Shown one piece after another: positions 23,501 to 34,637 of a stretch of 60,000 nt of DNA. The stretch comes from Nematostella vectensis (taxonomy: Eukaryota; Cnidaria; Anthozoa; Actiniaria; Edwardsiidae): NCBI RefSeq assembly GCF_932526225.1, contig NC_064044.1, positions 5,732,747 through 5,792,746 of the forward strand, read 5' to 3'. Position numbers and translations under genes: made by a program. The notes beneath the pieces were generated by a model that worked only from the letters and a program-made list of their open reading frames with translations, searched no databases and was not told where the DNA came from. Every line of letters starts with the position of its first letter. The first letter of the stretch is position 1.

Positions 23501-25289
23501 ACCAGTTAACTTCCGGAGGTCCGACGGAAACCTCAACCGTCAAAAGACAAAAGAATCTATTAGAATCCGAGATATAAAACAGGCCATCCGCACTAAATTA
23601 TCAATCACATCCTCAAAGAAACTTCCAATAAACACACTGCTTTCAATATTTTGAAATATTTTTCGCGTTTTCCGTTAAAAATCATCGGAGATTGTTACGT
23701 AATCGACCGGAAGTAAACTGGTGACAATGCGGCGTTAACGTTCTAATAGACTAATAAAACAAAGAGGAGTTAACTTTTCGTGACGTATGTTGTATTCAGT
23801 TGGCTTTCTTTTAAGAATAAGATCGTTTGTGATTGCGCAGGGCCGTAGCAATGAGCATGAGTACTTCATTCTATTAAAAAAAATTAATATGATGTACACT
23901 CTTTTTATAAGATCGTCTTATTTTTAGTTTAGGCTGGGCCGTTCTTATTTTTGGAGCAATTTAAGGCTGAAAATGTTCTTAACGATGTTCTTAAATTTAG
24001 TGCTTATAAAATATAGTACCCAATGAATTATTAGGAGGAGAATTACACAAATGGTCAATAGCAATTTTATATTAATGCTGTTTTCAATGAACACTATTTA
24101 ACACTGCATTTTAGAAAACATAAGACTAAAAAGCACTATGTTGCTGCTATTTGAGCCTCGGCATGTTCCTAGCTGTAACATTAAATGTAATATTTTGGAA
24201 CAAAAATACTATAACAGGGAACGTGATTCAGATATGTCAGCCATTGTCTTCTTCAATTGCAAACAATGATAAAAAAAAAATCGAAAAACATCAATTACTA
24301 TACTTTACAAAGATATTGTATAAGCTGTTGAGTTTCTTAACGGGAGGTAAGAATAATTCAAAAAAGATAAAAATGAATAATTTAGTAATAGTCCCATCAG
24401 GGAGGTGAAGGAGTCTGCCGTGATCCGAGATCGGACCCAAAGTTGCTCCGTGATTCGTGAAAACAAGGAAACCGTTGCCCGTGACTCTTGAAAATAGTAT
24501 GTCCTCGTGTAACCCGTGATTGAACACAATTCTCTTTAAAGTGTATCGCGATTTTAAACCTTGTAAAACGTGACAACAGTTCTATATTATCTTAGTTACA
24601 AAACATTATCCTTTTGCGCCATCCTGTGATATGCATTGCATTACGTATGTAAATTAGTGTTTATCGCTATTTGTTGATCTCGCTTTCTTTGAATTTCGCG
24701 GCAATTTTCAACATTATTTCCGTCATTCGTGATAACACCATTTTTAACTCCGTGATCCACGAAATTGCGAAAAATCGGTGATTCGTGGCTGCTTTCCCCC
24801 TTCACCCCCTGTGGATTTCAGAAATATCCCTAAAAGAAATATGTTTACACGTTTACAAAAATGAGAGGGACAGTGGCATCGATTTCCGTCATCATGTTTA
24901 ATCTGTTGGCCATAATGTCTTCAGATTTGTTCAATTTAAACATTAAACTGATGTCCAACAGATAAATGAAAAAAAACCTTTCGAAGTTCAGTAAACGTTT
25001 GATGGTTTTGATCTTGATAGCTAAAACTTCTTGTTCGTTGCAGAATACCCCATCATGCGAAAAAATACTTTTTTCTCGTTGAAACTAAAAATCTTGAACA
25101 ATTTATGTAACCATTAACCTAAAAAAAGGTGACGAGTTAAAACAAGAGAAGTGTTTGTCGTTAAAATGGGAGCCTTGTCCTTATAATTATTGTTTTAAAG
25201 AGTCTAAAATGATTGAAGAACTAACCTTCAATAGCTTGTAGAAAATATGACATCAAAGCCAAGTTGGTTAGGTATATTCGCATCCTCAT
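13788..25289 (-). CDS. Secreted PAN / multi-EGF / discoidin (F5/8C) protein gene
   Basis: The gene can be followed through compatible splice sites on the minus strand. The signal-peptide exon is 25226-25289 (phase 1 end), PAN/apple exon 22552-22805, Cys-rich exon 21981-22095, then EGF exons between 19689 and 14733, and discoidin exons 14186-14508 and 13788-13931 with a TAG stop at 13788. The predicted product is an extracellular or matrix adhesion-type protein, about 1,200 residues if all EGF exons are used. Nearly all EGF exons are 120 bases with phase 1-1 boundaries, the classic exon-shuffling arrangement, so their number can change without breaking the frame. Two EGF exons near the 3' end are defective. 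A duplicated first exon lies further upstream at 28249-28312. The ligand is unknown. Confidence 0.8.
15180..15299 (-). pseudogene. EGF exon with an in-frame stop
   Basis: The exon has normal length and usable splice sites, but the Gly-Gly of the CKNGG turn has become Gly-stop: TCA at 15272-15274 is TGA on the minus strand. If included, the protein would end before the last EGF and the discoidin domain. Because the exon is symmetrical (phase 1-1), skipping it would restore a full product. Confidence 0.65.
15530..15628 (-). pseudogene. EGF exon lacking its splice donor
   Basis: The start of this exon on the minus strand is normal (acceptor, VQPCDSSPCKNNGSC). Compared with paralogous exons, its 3' end and the donor with about 80 adjacent intron bases are deleted: TTATACTC joins directly to ATGTATACTCGCTC. 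It should be skipped during splicing. Confidence 0.6.
15889..17172 (-). repeat. 386-bp tandem repeat, each unit two EGF exons
   Basis: Units starting at 15889, 16275, 16661 and (partial) 17047 are nearly identical over both exons and both introns, with a constant step of 386 bases. A related exon pair recurs at about 17628-18013. The similarity of introns as well as exons points to recent unequal crossing-over or gene conversion within the EGF array. Confidence 0.85.
19690..21980. other. Intron of the PAN-EGF gene; no gene seen
   Basis: The 2.3-kb AT-rich intron lies between the first EGF exon and the Cys-rich exon. I found no exon-like sequence with splice sites on either strand. It contains CRE-like TGACGTCA near 20555-20575 and a poly-C run near 21410. 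Confidence 0.45.
21981..22095 (-). CDS. Cys-rich (EGF-like) exon
   Basis: Acceptor ATTTCATTGCTAAG precedes NDCVQGSCPDDKMCKVDF, and the exon ends with CVCPIKSDPNVSPC before the donor GTAAGAG. It is 115 bases, phase 0 in and phase 1 out, so it links the PAN exon (phase 0 out) to the EGF exons (phase 1 in). The spacing of cysteines suggests a divergent EGF-like module. Confidence 0.7.
22552..22805 (-). CDS. PAN/apple-domain exon
   Basis: The 254-base exon begins with LQNGKCKKMPLNDVQHGN and continues with CSVNCYLSEVCQSVNYD and SKTCQTSISTRHQH, then the donor GTACGT after YIGSK. The pattern of cysteines around a central VNYD is that of PAN/apple domains, which mediate protein or carbohydrate binding in secreted proteins. 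It joins in phase 1 to the signal-peptide exon and leaves in phase 0. Confidence 0.75.
23030..23870. repeat. Interspersed repeat, copy B, split by a MITE
   Basis: This is the counterpart of 896-1290. It is longer because it contains a 246-bp inverted-repeat insertion (23489-23734) and a poly-C tract near 23400. It lies in the first intron of the PAN-EGF gene and has no coding content. Confidence 0.6.
23489..23734. mobile_element. 246-bp TTAA-flanked MITE
   Basis: The terminal inverted repeats are 27 bases with one mismatch: the left reads GCCGCATTGTCACCAGTTAA then CTTCCGG, and the right ends AACTGGTGACAATGCGGC. TTAA lies at both edges (23485-23488 and 23735-23738). The related repeat at 1.1 kb lacks the insertion. 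TTAA duplication is typical of piggyBac and Kolobok families. Nothing is encoded. Confidence 0.75.
25226..25289 (-). CDS. Signal-peptide first exon, proximal copy
   Basis: ATG at 25289 opens MRMRIYLTNLALMSYFLQAI, followed by EG and the donor GTTAGT, phase 1. The leader has a basic start, a hydrophobic core and a small residue before the PAN exon, as expected of a cleaved signal peptide. It is the nearest phase-compatible first exon for the PAN exon at 22552-22805. Confidence 0.65.
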
Positions 25290-28248
25290 GATTTCATTGG
25301 AAGCTAAAATTCATCCCATAGTTTTAATCATGATGATCGTGTTATTGGCAGGGGCGAACCCCGAATGAGACAAACAAAAAAGTTGTTTTCTTCAAAGTTC
25401 ACCTGAGAAGGTAAGGTCGTGCTGCGAAAAGTCATGTTCCAACCAACCTCGTCTCAAGGATCTTCTGGGTAATTTTCAATGTGAAATCTAGGCCCCTTTA
25501 ACCGAGGCTGCCCATTTTCACAGGTAGACAGACACTAAAGTATTTACCGAATCTAATAAGGACGACAGATTGGTGAAATGTGCATGAAATCATACACATG
25601 GAATCTGACAAAGATGGGCCGTATTATCACTCCCATTCCCAAATTTGAGCGTATTTACGCCATCCGTATTACTCCCGACTAAATTATTCCGGCAAACTGG
25701 CAACTTTGAAAAAGCAAATGAATTATTAGGATGAAAATTAAACAAAAATGGTCCTAACACAATTTAACACTGCATTTTAGAACACATAAGACTAAAAAAA
25801 GAAATATGTTGCTGCTATCTGAGCCTTGGCATGTTCTAGCATGTTCTTAAAATTTGGTAAAATCTCAGCCTGGACGTTCTCAATAACAGTTCTTATAAAA
25901 AAGGAATGTATTGGTATACGGCTCGTGTTTGACTCCTTAAGCAACACAATTATACAATGACAGTACTGTGCCAAATTTTGGCTCCATTCTTGGTTTATGT
26001 GATGGAGCAAAGAAATATTTCTCACAAATTTTTGGGGGGACCCTTACCTAAGATATGTGAAAAAAGCACAAAATTTGCGGGGTCAAACCGTTAACATTAT
26101 TTGACTAAAACGTCGAAAATTGAATAATGAATGGCGCAAGTAAGCGCAATTCTTCCAAAACATAGTGTATGTTATAAATAAATAATACTGTAGTAACAAG
26201 TTTTGTTTGTGGAATAATAACTTTGATGTTATTGGGAAGACGGATCAAATAATTTGGCTTTGTTTCAAAAATAAACTTGTTGTTAAAGTTGTTAAAACAT
26301 CTTATTTCTAAGTCTTCATAATTCTCCACCTTTTATCAAAATGATCTTTGGCAAGCACTTTTGAGCATGCAAGCACCTGCAAAATACTTAGAACAATTGT
26401 GTTTTTGGCTTAGAATTACGAGCAAGCGATAAAAACGAGAGTAAATTCCGGGTAGATGCGAGCATTGCACTTGGGCCACATAAAAAATATCGTAGTTTTG
26501 GGGCGCCGCCCGCGTCCAGAATTTGTGCTGCATTTGTCGAACCTCCAGAATCATGCGATCTTTGAGTTTTGCGCTCTTCGATAACAAGATATGGCAAAAG
26601 ATAAACACTCAGTAACGCCATACATCGAAAGATGAGCTCTGGGAAACATTTAACTGAACTAAAAAGAGTCACAATGGAGTAAACACCTAAGAAAACATAG
26701 GAACCCAGAAATTTAAAGATCAAGCTGAATAGGTTCTTATAAATCTAGATAACTTTTGACAAATTAGGCTGTTTAGGTTCTTATTCATTCATCATATACA
26801 AAAATAGTCTACAGTCAGAATGCTTGCTGACTTTAACTTTAACAATAGCAATCAATGCTGAATACACCATAAAAGCCCATGTTGTATGTTATCAACTGTA
26901 AATCAGAATTTGACAAAAGATTGAGTATCTTTCAAATAAAAACCTATTTGTCCCCACCAAGTTGATTAGGTTCTTCTAAAAGGGTGCTTTATTTTAAAAA
27001 TGAAAAATTTCAGGCTGTTTTAATACCTAGGTCCTTATACGCGACGGGTGCTTACTGTTGAGCCTCTGATTTCTCAAATCTTTAAATAATGCAAACAAAG
27101 CATCAAACTATCTATAATTAACTTGTTTTCTATAAAAACATTTTTATTTTACCCAGCAGTTAAAACACTTCAATTTTACTTCGCCAACCCTGACAAAGTC
27201 TAAAACTTAATCGAAAGAAAAAACTTTCAATGTTTTTTAAAAGCCTGGCGTGGTTTGTTTAGGAGAAGAAATGAAGATGCAGCATATTGAACTAAAATAC
27301 TATAAGGGCACGTGATTCAGATTTATCAGCCATTGCCTTCTTTAATTGCAAATAATAATTGCAAAAAATAATAAAAAAGGGAAAACATCAATTATTATAC
27401 TTTAAAATGATATTGCATAAACTGTTGAGTTTCTTAATAAATTATTTAGTAATAAGCCCATCAGGGAGGTAAAGGAGTCTTGCGTGATCCGTTATCGGAC
27501 CCAAATTTGCTCCGTGATTCATGAAAACAGGGAAATCGTTGTCATGATTCGTGAAAATAGTATGTGCTCGTGACCCGTGATTGAACACAATTCTCATACG
27601 TGAATCGAGATTTCAAACCTTGTAAAACGTGACAACCGTTCTATATTATCTTGCAAATAAGTATCCTTTTGCGCCATTCCGTGATGTATTGCATTGTGTA
27701 TGTAATTAGTGTTTAGCGCTATTTGTTGATGTTTCGCGGCCATTTTCAACATTATTCTTAACAATCGAGAAAACACCATTTTAAACTCCGTGATCCACGA
27801 AATTGCAAAAAAAGGTGATTTGTGATTGCTATCCCACTTCACCCCCTGTGGATTTCAGAAATATCCCTAAAGAAAAATATTATTTTGCATGATGCGGTAT
27901 TCAACAACGAACGGGAAATTTCAGCCATCAAGATCAAAACCATCAAACGTTTACTGAACTTCAAAAGGTTTTTTTTTTATCTGTTGGACATCATTGAAAT
28001 TATGGCCAACAGATCAAAAATTGACGGAAATCGATGCCACTGTCCCCCTCTCGGATTGTAATTTTTGTAAACGTGTAAACATACTTTTTTTTCTCGTTGA
28101 AACTAAAAATCTTGAACAATTTATGTAACCATAAACCTAAAAAAGGTGACGAGTTTAAACAAGAGAAGTGTTTGTCGTTAAAACGGGAGGCGTTGTCCTT
28201 ATAATTATTGTTTTAATTAAAGAGTCTAAAATGTTGAAGAAAACTAAC

Positions 28249-28312
28249 CTTCAATAGCTTGTAGAAAATATGACATCAAAGCCAAGTTGGTTAGGTATAT
28301 TCGCATCCTCAT
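28249..28312 (-). CDS. Signal-peptide first exon, distal copy
   Basis: The encoded leader is identical to that at 25226-25289, with the same donor, in the next tandem unit. It could act as an alternative promoter and first exon for the same downstream gene, or be a leftover of the duplication. The sequence alone does not decide. Confidence 0.5.
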
Positions 28313-30939
28313 GATTTCATTGGAAGCTAAAATTCATCCCATAGTTTTAATCATGATGATCGTGTTATTGGCAAGGGCGAACCGTGAATGAGACAAACAA
28401 AAAGTTTGTTTTCTACAAAGTTCACCTGACAAGGTAGCTGTCGTGCTGCGAAAAGTCATGTTCCAACCAATCTCGTCTCCAGGATCTTCTGGGTAATTTT
28501 CAATGTGAAATCTAGGCCCCTTTAACGGAGGCTGCCCATTTCCACAGGTAGACAGACACTAAAGTATTTACCAAATCAAATAAGGCCGACAGATTGGTGA
28601 AATGTGCATGAAATCATACACATGGAATCTGACAAAGATGGGCCGTATTATCACTTCCATTCTAAAATTTGAGCGTATTTACGCCACCCGTATTACTCTC
28701 GACTGAATTATTCCGGCAAACTGGCAACTTTGAAAAAGCAAATGAATTATTAGGAGGAAAATTAAACAAAAATGGTCCTAACACAATTTAACACTGCATT
28801 TTAGAACACATAAGACTAAAAAAGCAATATGTTTCTGCTATCTGAGCCTCGGCATGTTCCAGCATGTTCTTAAAATTTGGTGAAATCTCAGCCATGACGT
28901 TCTCAATAACAGTTCTTATAAAAAAGAAATATTTCTCACAAATTTTTGGGGGGACCCTTACCTAAGATATGTGAAAAAAGCACAAAATTTGCGGGGTCAA
29001 ACCGTTAACATTATTTGACTAAAACGTCGAAAATTGAATAATGAATGGCGCAAGTAAGCGCAATTCTTCCAAAACATAGTGTATGTTATAAATAAATAAT
29101 ACTGTAGTAACAAGTTTTGTTTGTGGAATAATAACTTTGATGTTATTGGGAAGACGGATCAAATAATTTGGCTTTGTTTCAAAAATAAACTTGTTGTTAA
29201 AGTTGTTAAAACATCTTATTTCTAAGTCTTCATAATTCTCCACCTTTTATCAAAATGATCTTTGGCAAGCACTTTTGAGCATGCAAGCACCTGCAAATTA
29301 CTTAGAACAATTGTGTTTTTGGCTTAGAATTACGAGCAAGCGATAAAAACGAGAGTAAATTCCGGGTAGATGCGAGCATTGCACTTGGGCCACAAAAAAA
29401 TATCGTAGTTTTGGGGCGCCGCCCGCGTCCAGAATTTGTGCTGCATTTGTCGAACCTCCAGAATCATGCGATCTTTGAGTTTTGCGCTCTTCGATAACAA
29501 GATATGGCAAAAGATAAACACTCAGTAACGCCATAATTCGAAAGATGAGCTCGGGAAAACATTTAACTGAACTAAAAAGAGTCACAATGGAGTAAACACC
29601 TAAGAAAACATAGGAACCCAGAAATTTAAAGATTAAGCTGAATAGGTTCTTATAAATCTAGGTAACTTTTGACAAATTAGGCTGTTTACGTCAAACTAAA
29701 AAAGAGTTCAGTAGTGGAGCGTTTAGGGGGCTTAAACCAACCAAAAAAATACCCCCTCCCATCTTAGCTGTTTAGCTGACTTAGCTGTTTGGTAGTTCGA
29801 GAGTGCCTTTGCCAGATGTCAGCTTCATTTTGCTCAGACAATCTTATAAATCTAGGCAACTTTTGACAAATTAGGATGTTTAGGTTCTTATTCATTCATC
29901 ACATACAAAAACAGTCTAAAGTCAGAATACTTGCTGGCTTTAACTTTAACAATAGCAATCATTGCTGAATACAACATACAAGGCCATGTTGTAATTAACT
30001 ACATCATACAACGTACCAAACATGCATTTATGAAAATAAGCATCTTTTCTTTCTTGTTATCAACTGTAAATCAGAATTTGACAAAAGATTTGAGTAAAGA
30101 TTTGAGTATCCCGTACCCAGGGGGGTTGCAAGGGGTGCGAACGCAACCCCCCCCCCTACACACACACACACACTTTTTTGTTCTCAATAGACGTGCTATT
30201 TGTATAAAAACTATAAATCGTAGGCTAGATCAATCTGGTATGTAGCCAAATCCCACAAAAAAAAATCCTTTTTTGTTCTTTCTGATGTGGTTAGATTTTT
30301 ATCGGAGAACTCCCTTCCCTCACCGTAAAAATTAGATCCACATTTTTGGTTTCCCCCCCTCCCCCCCCCCCCCCCCCCACCTTCCCCCAAAAAAAATTCT
30401 TACTTCGGGCCTGAATAATGCAAACAAAGCATTAAATTATCTATATTTATAAAAATGAAAAATTTCAGCCTGTTTTAATACCTAGGTCCTTATACGCGAC
30501 GGGTGCTTACTGTTGAGCCTCTGATTTCTCAAATCTTTAAATAATGCAAACAAAGCATCAAACTATCTATATTTACCTTTTTTTCTATAAAAACATTTTT
30601 ATTTTACCCAGCAGTTAAAAACACTTCAATTTTACTCCGCCAACCCTAACAAAGTCTAAAACTACATCGAAAAAAAACTTTCAATGTATTTGAAAGCCTG
30701 GCGTGGTTTGTTTAGGAGAAGAAATGAAGATGTAATATTTTGGAACTAAAATACTATAACAGGGCACGTGATTCAGATTTATCAGCCATTGCCTTCTTCA
30801 ACTGCAAACAACAATAAAAAAAATCGGAAACATCAATTGCTATACTTTACAAATATATTGCATAAACTGTTCAGTTTCTTAACAGGATGTAAGAATAATT
30901 CAGAGAGGAAAAAAATATATAATATAGTAAGGAATGCGC

Positions 30940-31440
30940 ATCCCTTCCCCCCCCCCCTCCCTCCGCATATCCATTGTTCGCGTCCAATTGTGTTATTTTT
31001 CATGAAATTACATTTCAGCTGATGGGGGCGTAATAAAGGGAACCACATTCCAAACTCGCCCTCAAGCGTCCTCTATTGCGGTCCGGGGCTCTGGTAGCTG
31101 ACACGTTTTCATACTAGTAAAATGTAAAATGTGAGAGAGCAGAGAAAGCATTTATTTTTAACGGCTGATTTGGTAGTCTCCCTCTCAGCCGTTCTTAGTG
31201 TCGATAAGATCGACGGCTCTGTGCAGGAGATTACCGTCTTAACCATTGCTTTATTTATGTGTACATTATGTTTTTTTTATTACTTTGGATAGAATAGAAT
31301 CAAATCAGTCATTGTAAGCAGTGGGGATGAACCGGATAAACCGTGCGTTGGTAGGATTGGCGAGGGAGTTGTTTTTCACGTCTAGCTCGTTCACGTTCCC
31401 TGAGAATACCTGTAAGTAAATGAAATGCAGGTTTTAGTAT
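30940..31440 (-). pseudogene. 3' end of a second discoidin-family gene (fragment)
   Basis: On the minus strand, the acceptor-like CATTTACTTACAG at about 31410 precedes a copy of the last discoidin exon. It is readable as VFSGNVNELDVKNNSLANPT and then ARFIRFIPTAYND, after which the frame ends. The 3' UTR-like part (31010-31300) matches 13060-13400. The upstream exons expected to its right are missing; repeats and retroelements occupy that side. This is the broken end of a tandem paralogue. Confidence 0.55.
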
Positions 31441-31595
31441 AGATCATGCCACCATTTCAGGCATCTTGTACTTTTCTTTTCAGGCATCTTGTTCCTTTGT
31501 TCCGCACAAGCATTTTTAAATGCTTTAAAAATCATTGTTCTACATACATAGCCTCTTTGGGTACATTTTAGGCGGCATGTCCTTCTATGGTTCGT

Positions 31596-31636
31596 CGCTT
31601 CTACGACGACGACGACGACGACGATGATGATGATGA
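31596..31636. repeat. (ACG)n(ATG)n microsatellite
   Basis: Short compound trinucleotide run of ACG then ATG units immediately before the left copy of a 320-bp direct repeat. Confidence 0.8.
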
Positions 31637-31639
31637 TTG

Positions 31640-31963
31640 TTTTGAATATTTTCACGTTTATATGCTAAGTGCTAGAAAACTATCACGTTAATGACCCGTG
31701 GGACTTGGAGTGTTATGTGATTAACTTACTTAGTTAAAATAGAACCTTTTTTCATTGGCCACTTTCAAGTCTATAGGGACCATTCCAACTAATAAATGCA
31801 TAAGGTAAGCCTGGAAAGACACGGGAGTTATTGAATCATTGAATGGCCATGGAAACACAAATGTGAGTAGAAACTAGTTAAAATTACTTAGACTTTGTGC
31901 TTATTTTAGCGACTCATCATGTATTTGTATTTAATTTCAGTTCGACTATAATTTATATTGTGC
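31640..31963. repeat. ~320-bp direct repeat, left copy
   Basis: This copy is about 95% identical to 39567-39889, from TATGCTAAGTGCTAGAAAAC to TTCGACTATAATTTATATT. Similarity stops abruptly at both edges. The repeats bracket the LINE fragment, the BEL/Pao remnant and other sequence. They lack obvious TG...CA ends, so I do not call them LTRs. Confidence 0.6.
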
Positions 31964-32343
31964 TAGTGATGCCTACAAATTGTATTTAGATTTTTCGCTT
32001 AGCTCGCAGCTCAAATTCGCTAATGTCGTGCCCAACGCTATCCTTTTTAAGTCTGATTAGGACTTAAAAACCACTCCTGTGTTTGGACCGGTTGGTTTGG
32101 TGGCAGAGAAGTTTTATTTGCCATGTTTTATTTGTGCACTTTGCAAATAAACTTCTCTCTGTGCCAAACTCAGAGTGTGTGTCTTGTCATTCGTCGATGT
32201 CGCGCTGGGGGGAATTTATATTAAAGTACGAAAAATCCAGAATGGTCTTTTTAAGTGTTTGCTCCAGTCGCGATAGGGCGATACAGTCGAAATTTATAGA
32301 GAACAAGGAGTCTTAACGTCCAAGCCTCAAGACGAAGAGTTAA

Positions 32344-32780
32344 ATGAGCAAGTCCCGAGTATATTCTAACCTCACTGAATTTCTCTCTAATGCTATTGAG
32401 AGGATTCAACAACGAGCACTTAAGATCATCTTTCCCGGGATACCATACTCCGATTGCCTGATGAAGGCCGGCATTAGATCTCTAAAGGACAGAAGAGCCG
32501 AACTCTGCAAAGAGTTCATGAGAAGCTTACGCAGGGACAATCCATTACACCAGATTGCCTCGTCGAGAACCACAAAGCCACTACACCAATATAATTTAAG
32601 AGCAGATAGAAAGATCGTACCCGCCCTTTGCAACACTAACAGGCTGGCGGACTTTGTCACTGTTAAATTTGTGGAATTTCTCCAATTCACGTAATTATTT
32701 GTATTTTATGTAAGTCAGTATTTATATTCCGTGTGCGCAGACACCCGTATTTCAGATTAATCTGCAAGTGGTACAATAAA

Positions 32781-32848
<68 letters not shown>
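32344..32848 (+). mobile_element. 5'-truncated CR1-like LINE 3' end
   Basis: The frame 32344-32694 encodes the extreme C-terminus of a non-LTR reverse transcriptase, with IERIQQRALKIIFPGIPYSD, AGIRSLKDRRAELCKEF and YNLRADRKIVPALCNTNRLA. This tail is found after the RT domain in CR1/RTE-like LINEs. A short 3' UTR follows, then a CTAT microsatellite (32781-32848) that is likely the terminal repeat of the LINE. No RT catalytic motif remains. Confidence 0.65.
32781..32848. repeat. (CTAT)17 microsatellite
   Basis: A pure tetranucleotide run of 17 units ends the LINE fragment. It may have grown from the short 3' repeats these LINEs use for priming. Confidence 0.9.
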
Positions 32849-33297
32849 AAAACTATTCCAGTAAATGATACTAATACTCTCCCGTCGGATAGTTTCACCA
32901 GTTTATTTCTAATTTATCATTGAATCATGCCGCCGAAATTAGACATGAACCAGTAAATGGGAAAACAAGAAACTTTAATCGTATCGTTTTACGAGCTTAT
33001 CGAAGAATTCAATTAGCTACTAGATGTGGAAACACAATTAAGTAATGTCGCCAATGTTTATAAACAAATTGAAGTAAAGTACCGCGAAGTGAAAGAACAA
33101 GCAAGTTCTATTACAAATAAGATTTTAGAACTGAAATTTAGTGAAGAAGGGGATGAAGCTCTTCAAAAGAACAAAAAGGTTGGGGGCGAAGTAAAGAATG
33201 ATATCTCAATTGTACAAAGAATTTTGTTCATTACCAGAAGTCTTATTCCGTTCAGCTTTCCGTAAAACCAAACGAAAACCAATCAGCTATTGAAACA

Positions 33298-34077
33298 ATG
33301 AGCGGAGCAATTCAAAAATTGGCAGAAATCTTAACTGACAAAGGGTTAGAAAAATTGACGGTTCACAGCTGGGATGGAGATCGAAAATCTTATTCCACTT
33401 GGAAATATAAGTTTAACAGATGCATGTGTAAATACGGCCAAGATAATGAGGAACAATTACAAAGGCTCAGAAAAGCGCTACCAACAAATTTATTTTGGGG
33501 AAGCCAAATTAAATATTGTCAGTCTATAGAGCAAGCTTGGGAAATTTCGGACACTGAATTTCAAAACAAGAGGAAGTTAATGGACGACCTCTTAAAAGAT
33601 ATTACAAGTATAAAGAATGTCAAAAGCGATGCATGTCAAAAGCACTATCTCGTCACGCCGCCAAGATTATGAGTTTTACAATAAATATGGAAAAAAAACG
33701 AATGTCCAATCAGCGAATCATCGGAATCATCCTTTGTTATGTCTCTATTGTTGAATAAGCTAGAGGTGCAAGATAATGTTGACTTTAGGAGGGAAATGAC
33801 ATGCATGACAAAACCGGAGAAAGTGATTAAACTAATCGATTGGTTGAACTCAGAATCAACTTTGCGTTCACGCAGAACGAGTAAATCCTCTTCGGAAAGC
33901 AAATCAGCAGACAATCACGCCTCGGGAATATCTCGGAAGCCTTCGGAAGCCAATTCGGAAAACGAAGAAAAAGACGGCTGCCCGCTAGGCTGCTCATTCA
34001 AGCATCACTTAGCCGCGTGTCTAGCCTATAGAGCTGCAACCACAGACGAGAAATTGGAACATAGTAAGAAGCAATAA
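33298..34077 (+). pseudogene. BEL/Pao Gag
   Basis: The N-terminal part (33298-33672) starts MSGAIQKLAEILTDKGLEKL and contains the WDGDRKSYSTWKYKFNRCM segment typical of BEL Gag proteins (DUF1759-like). A frame change separates the rest (33739-34077), which ends with a short Cys-containing stretch, CPLGCSFKHHLAAC. At least one frameshift near 33660 breaks it. Confidence 0.6.
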
Positions 34078-34094
34078 GTTGTGCAAAAAAGTGT

Positions 34095-34589
34095 TTGAGA
34101 TCCAACCACACTAATAGTTGTCATAGAGTTGATGGAACAACGTGCGACAAGTGCGAACGCAGACACCACAAGTCCCTCCATGACACACCCAGGTCTAGCC
34201 CACAACCCGCTGAAGTTCCTCAACGTTTTCAAAGAAATCAGTCCATTCCCAATAGTCACCAACAAGTCGATGAAGACCAGACAATTTGTCCAGGAATTTG
34301 TCCTATCCAAAAAGACAAAGTTGTAAATAAAAATGGAAATTATGTAGAAGTATTAGCGTTGATTGATAGTGGATCAAATACTAGTCTCATTTCCAAAAAT
34401 GTTGCTCAGAAACTAGGACATTCTGGAAGTAGTACACAGTTAACAATGAACTTAGCCGGGGAAAAACAGAAGAGTGAAGAATCGGAAATTATAAATATCA
34501 AACTTGTATCGCCACTAGAGGAAAGCATCAAGAAACGTGTAGCCGTTTACACTGTTAAAATCCCTGTAATCCAGCCAAACGATCTTTAA
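34095..34589 (+). pseudogene. BEL/Pao zinc knuckle and aspartic protease
   Basis: CDKCERRHHKSLHD (a zinc-binding Cys/His segment) is followed by the protease active-site region LALIDSGSNTSLISK, with the catalytic Asp in DSG. The frame ends at 34587. The protease would cut the polyprotein. Flanking frames are broken. Confidence 0.65.
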
Positions 34590-34637
34590 ACAAGCTGTAG
34601 AAGAGAATGAACATTTACGAACAATATCAAATAAACT

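Larger units (their letters stand above)
24130..30930 (-). repeat. Tandem array of a ~3-kb unit carrying a first exon
   Basis: Unit 1 spans about 24130-27280, unit 2 about 27290-30720, and a third begins at 30730 and is cut at about 30930. Near-identical blocks include 26100-26750 against 29015-29660, 25190-25790 against 28190-28790, and 24190-24340 against 27290-27440 and 30735-30880. Each full unit contains one signal-peptide exon of the PAN-EGF-discoidin gene. Unit 2 contains extra inserted sequence (29690-29830 and 30110-30400, with C-rich runs). Short open frames shared by the copies, such as those near 26.5 and 29.4 kb, show no recognisable domain, and I do not regard them as genes. Confidence 0.7.

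Noticed and set aside
26388-26723. Open frame beginning MIFKFLGSYVFLGVYS, repeated near 29.3-29.6 kb
   Set aside because: Its presence in both copies follows from the segmental duplication; the frames diverge between the copies and no domain or splice context is visible.
32083-32316. Small frame before the LINE fragment as a gene
   Set aside because: The sequence looks like LTR- or UTR-type non-coding DNA with AATAAA and has no protein similarity I can recognise.
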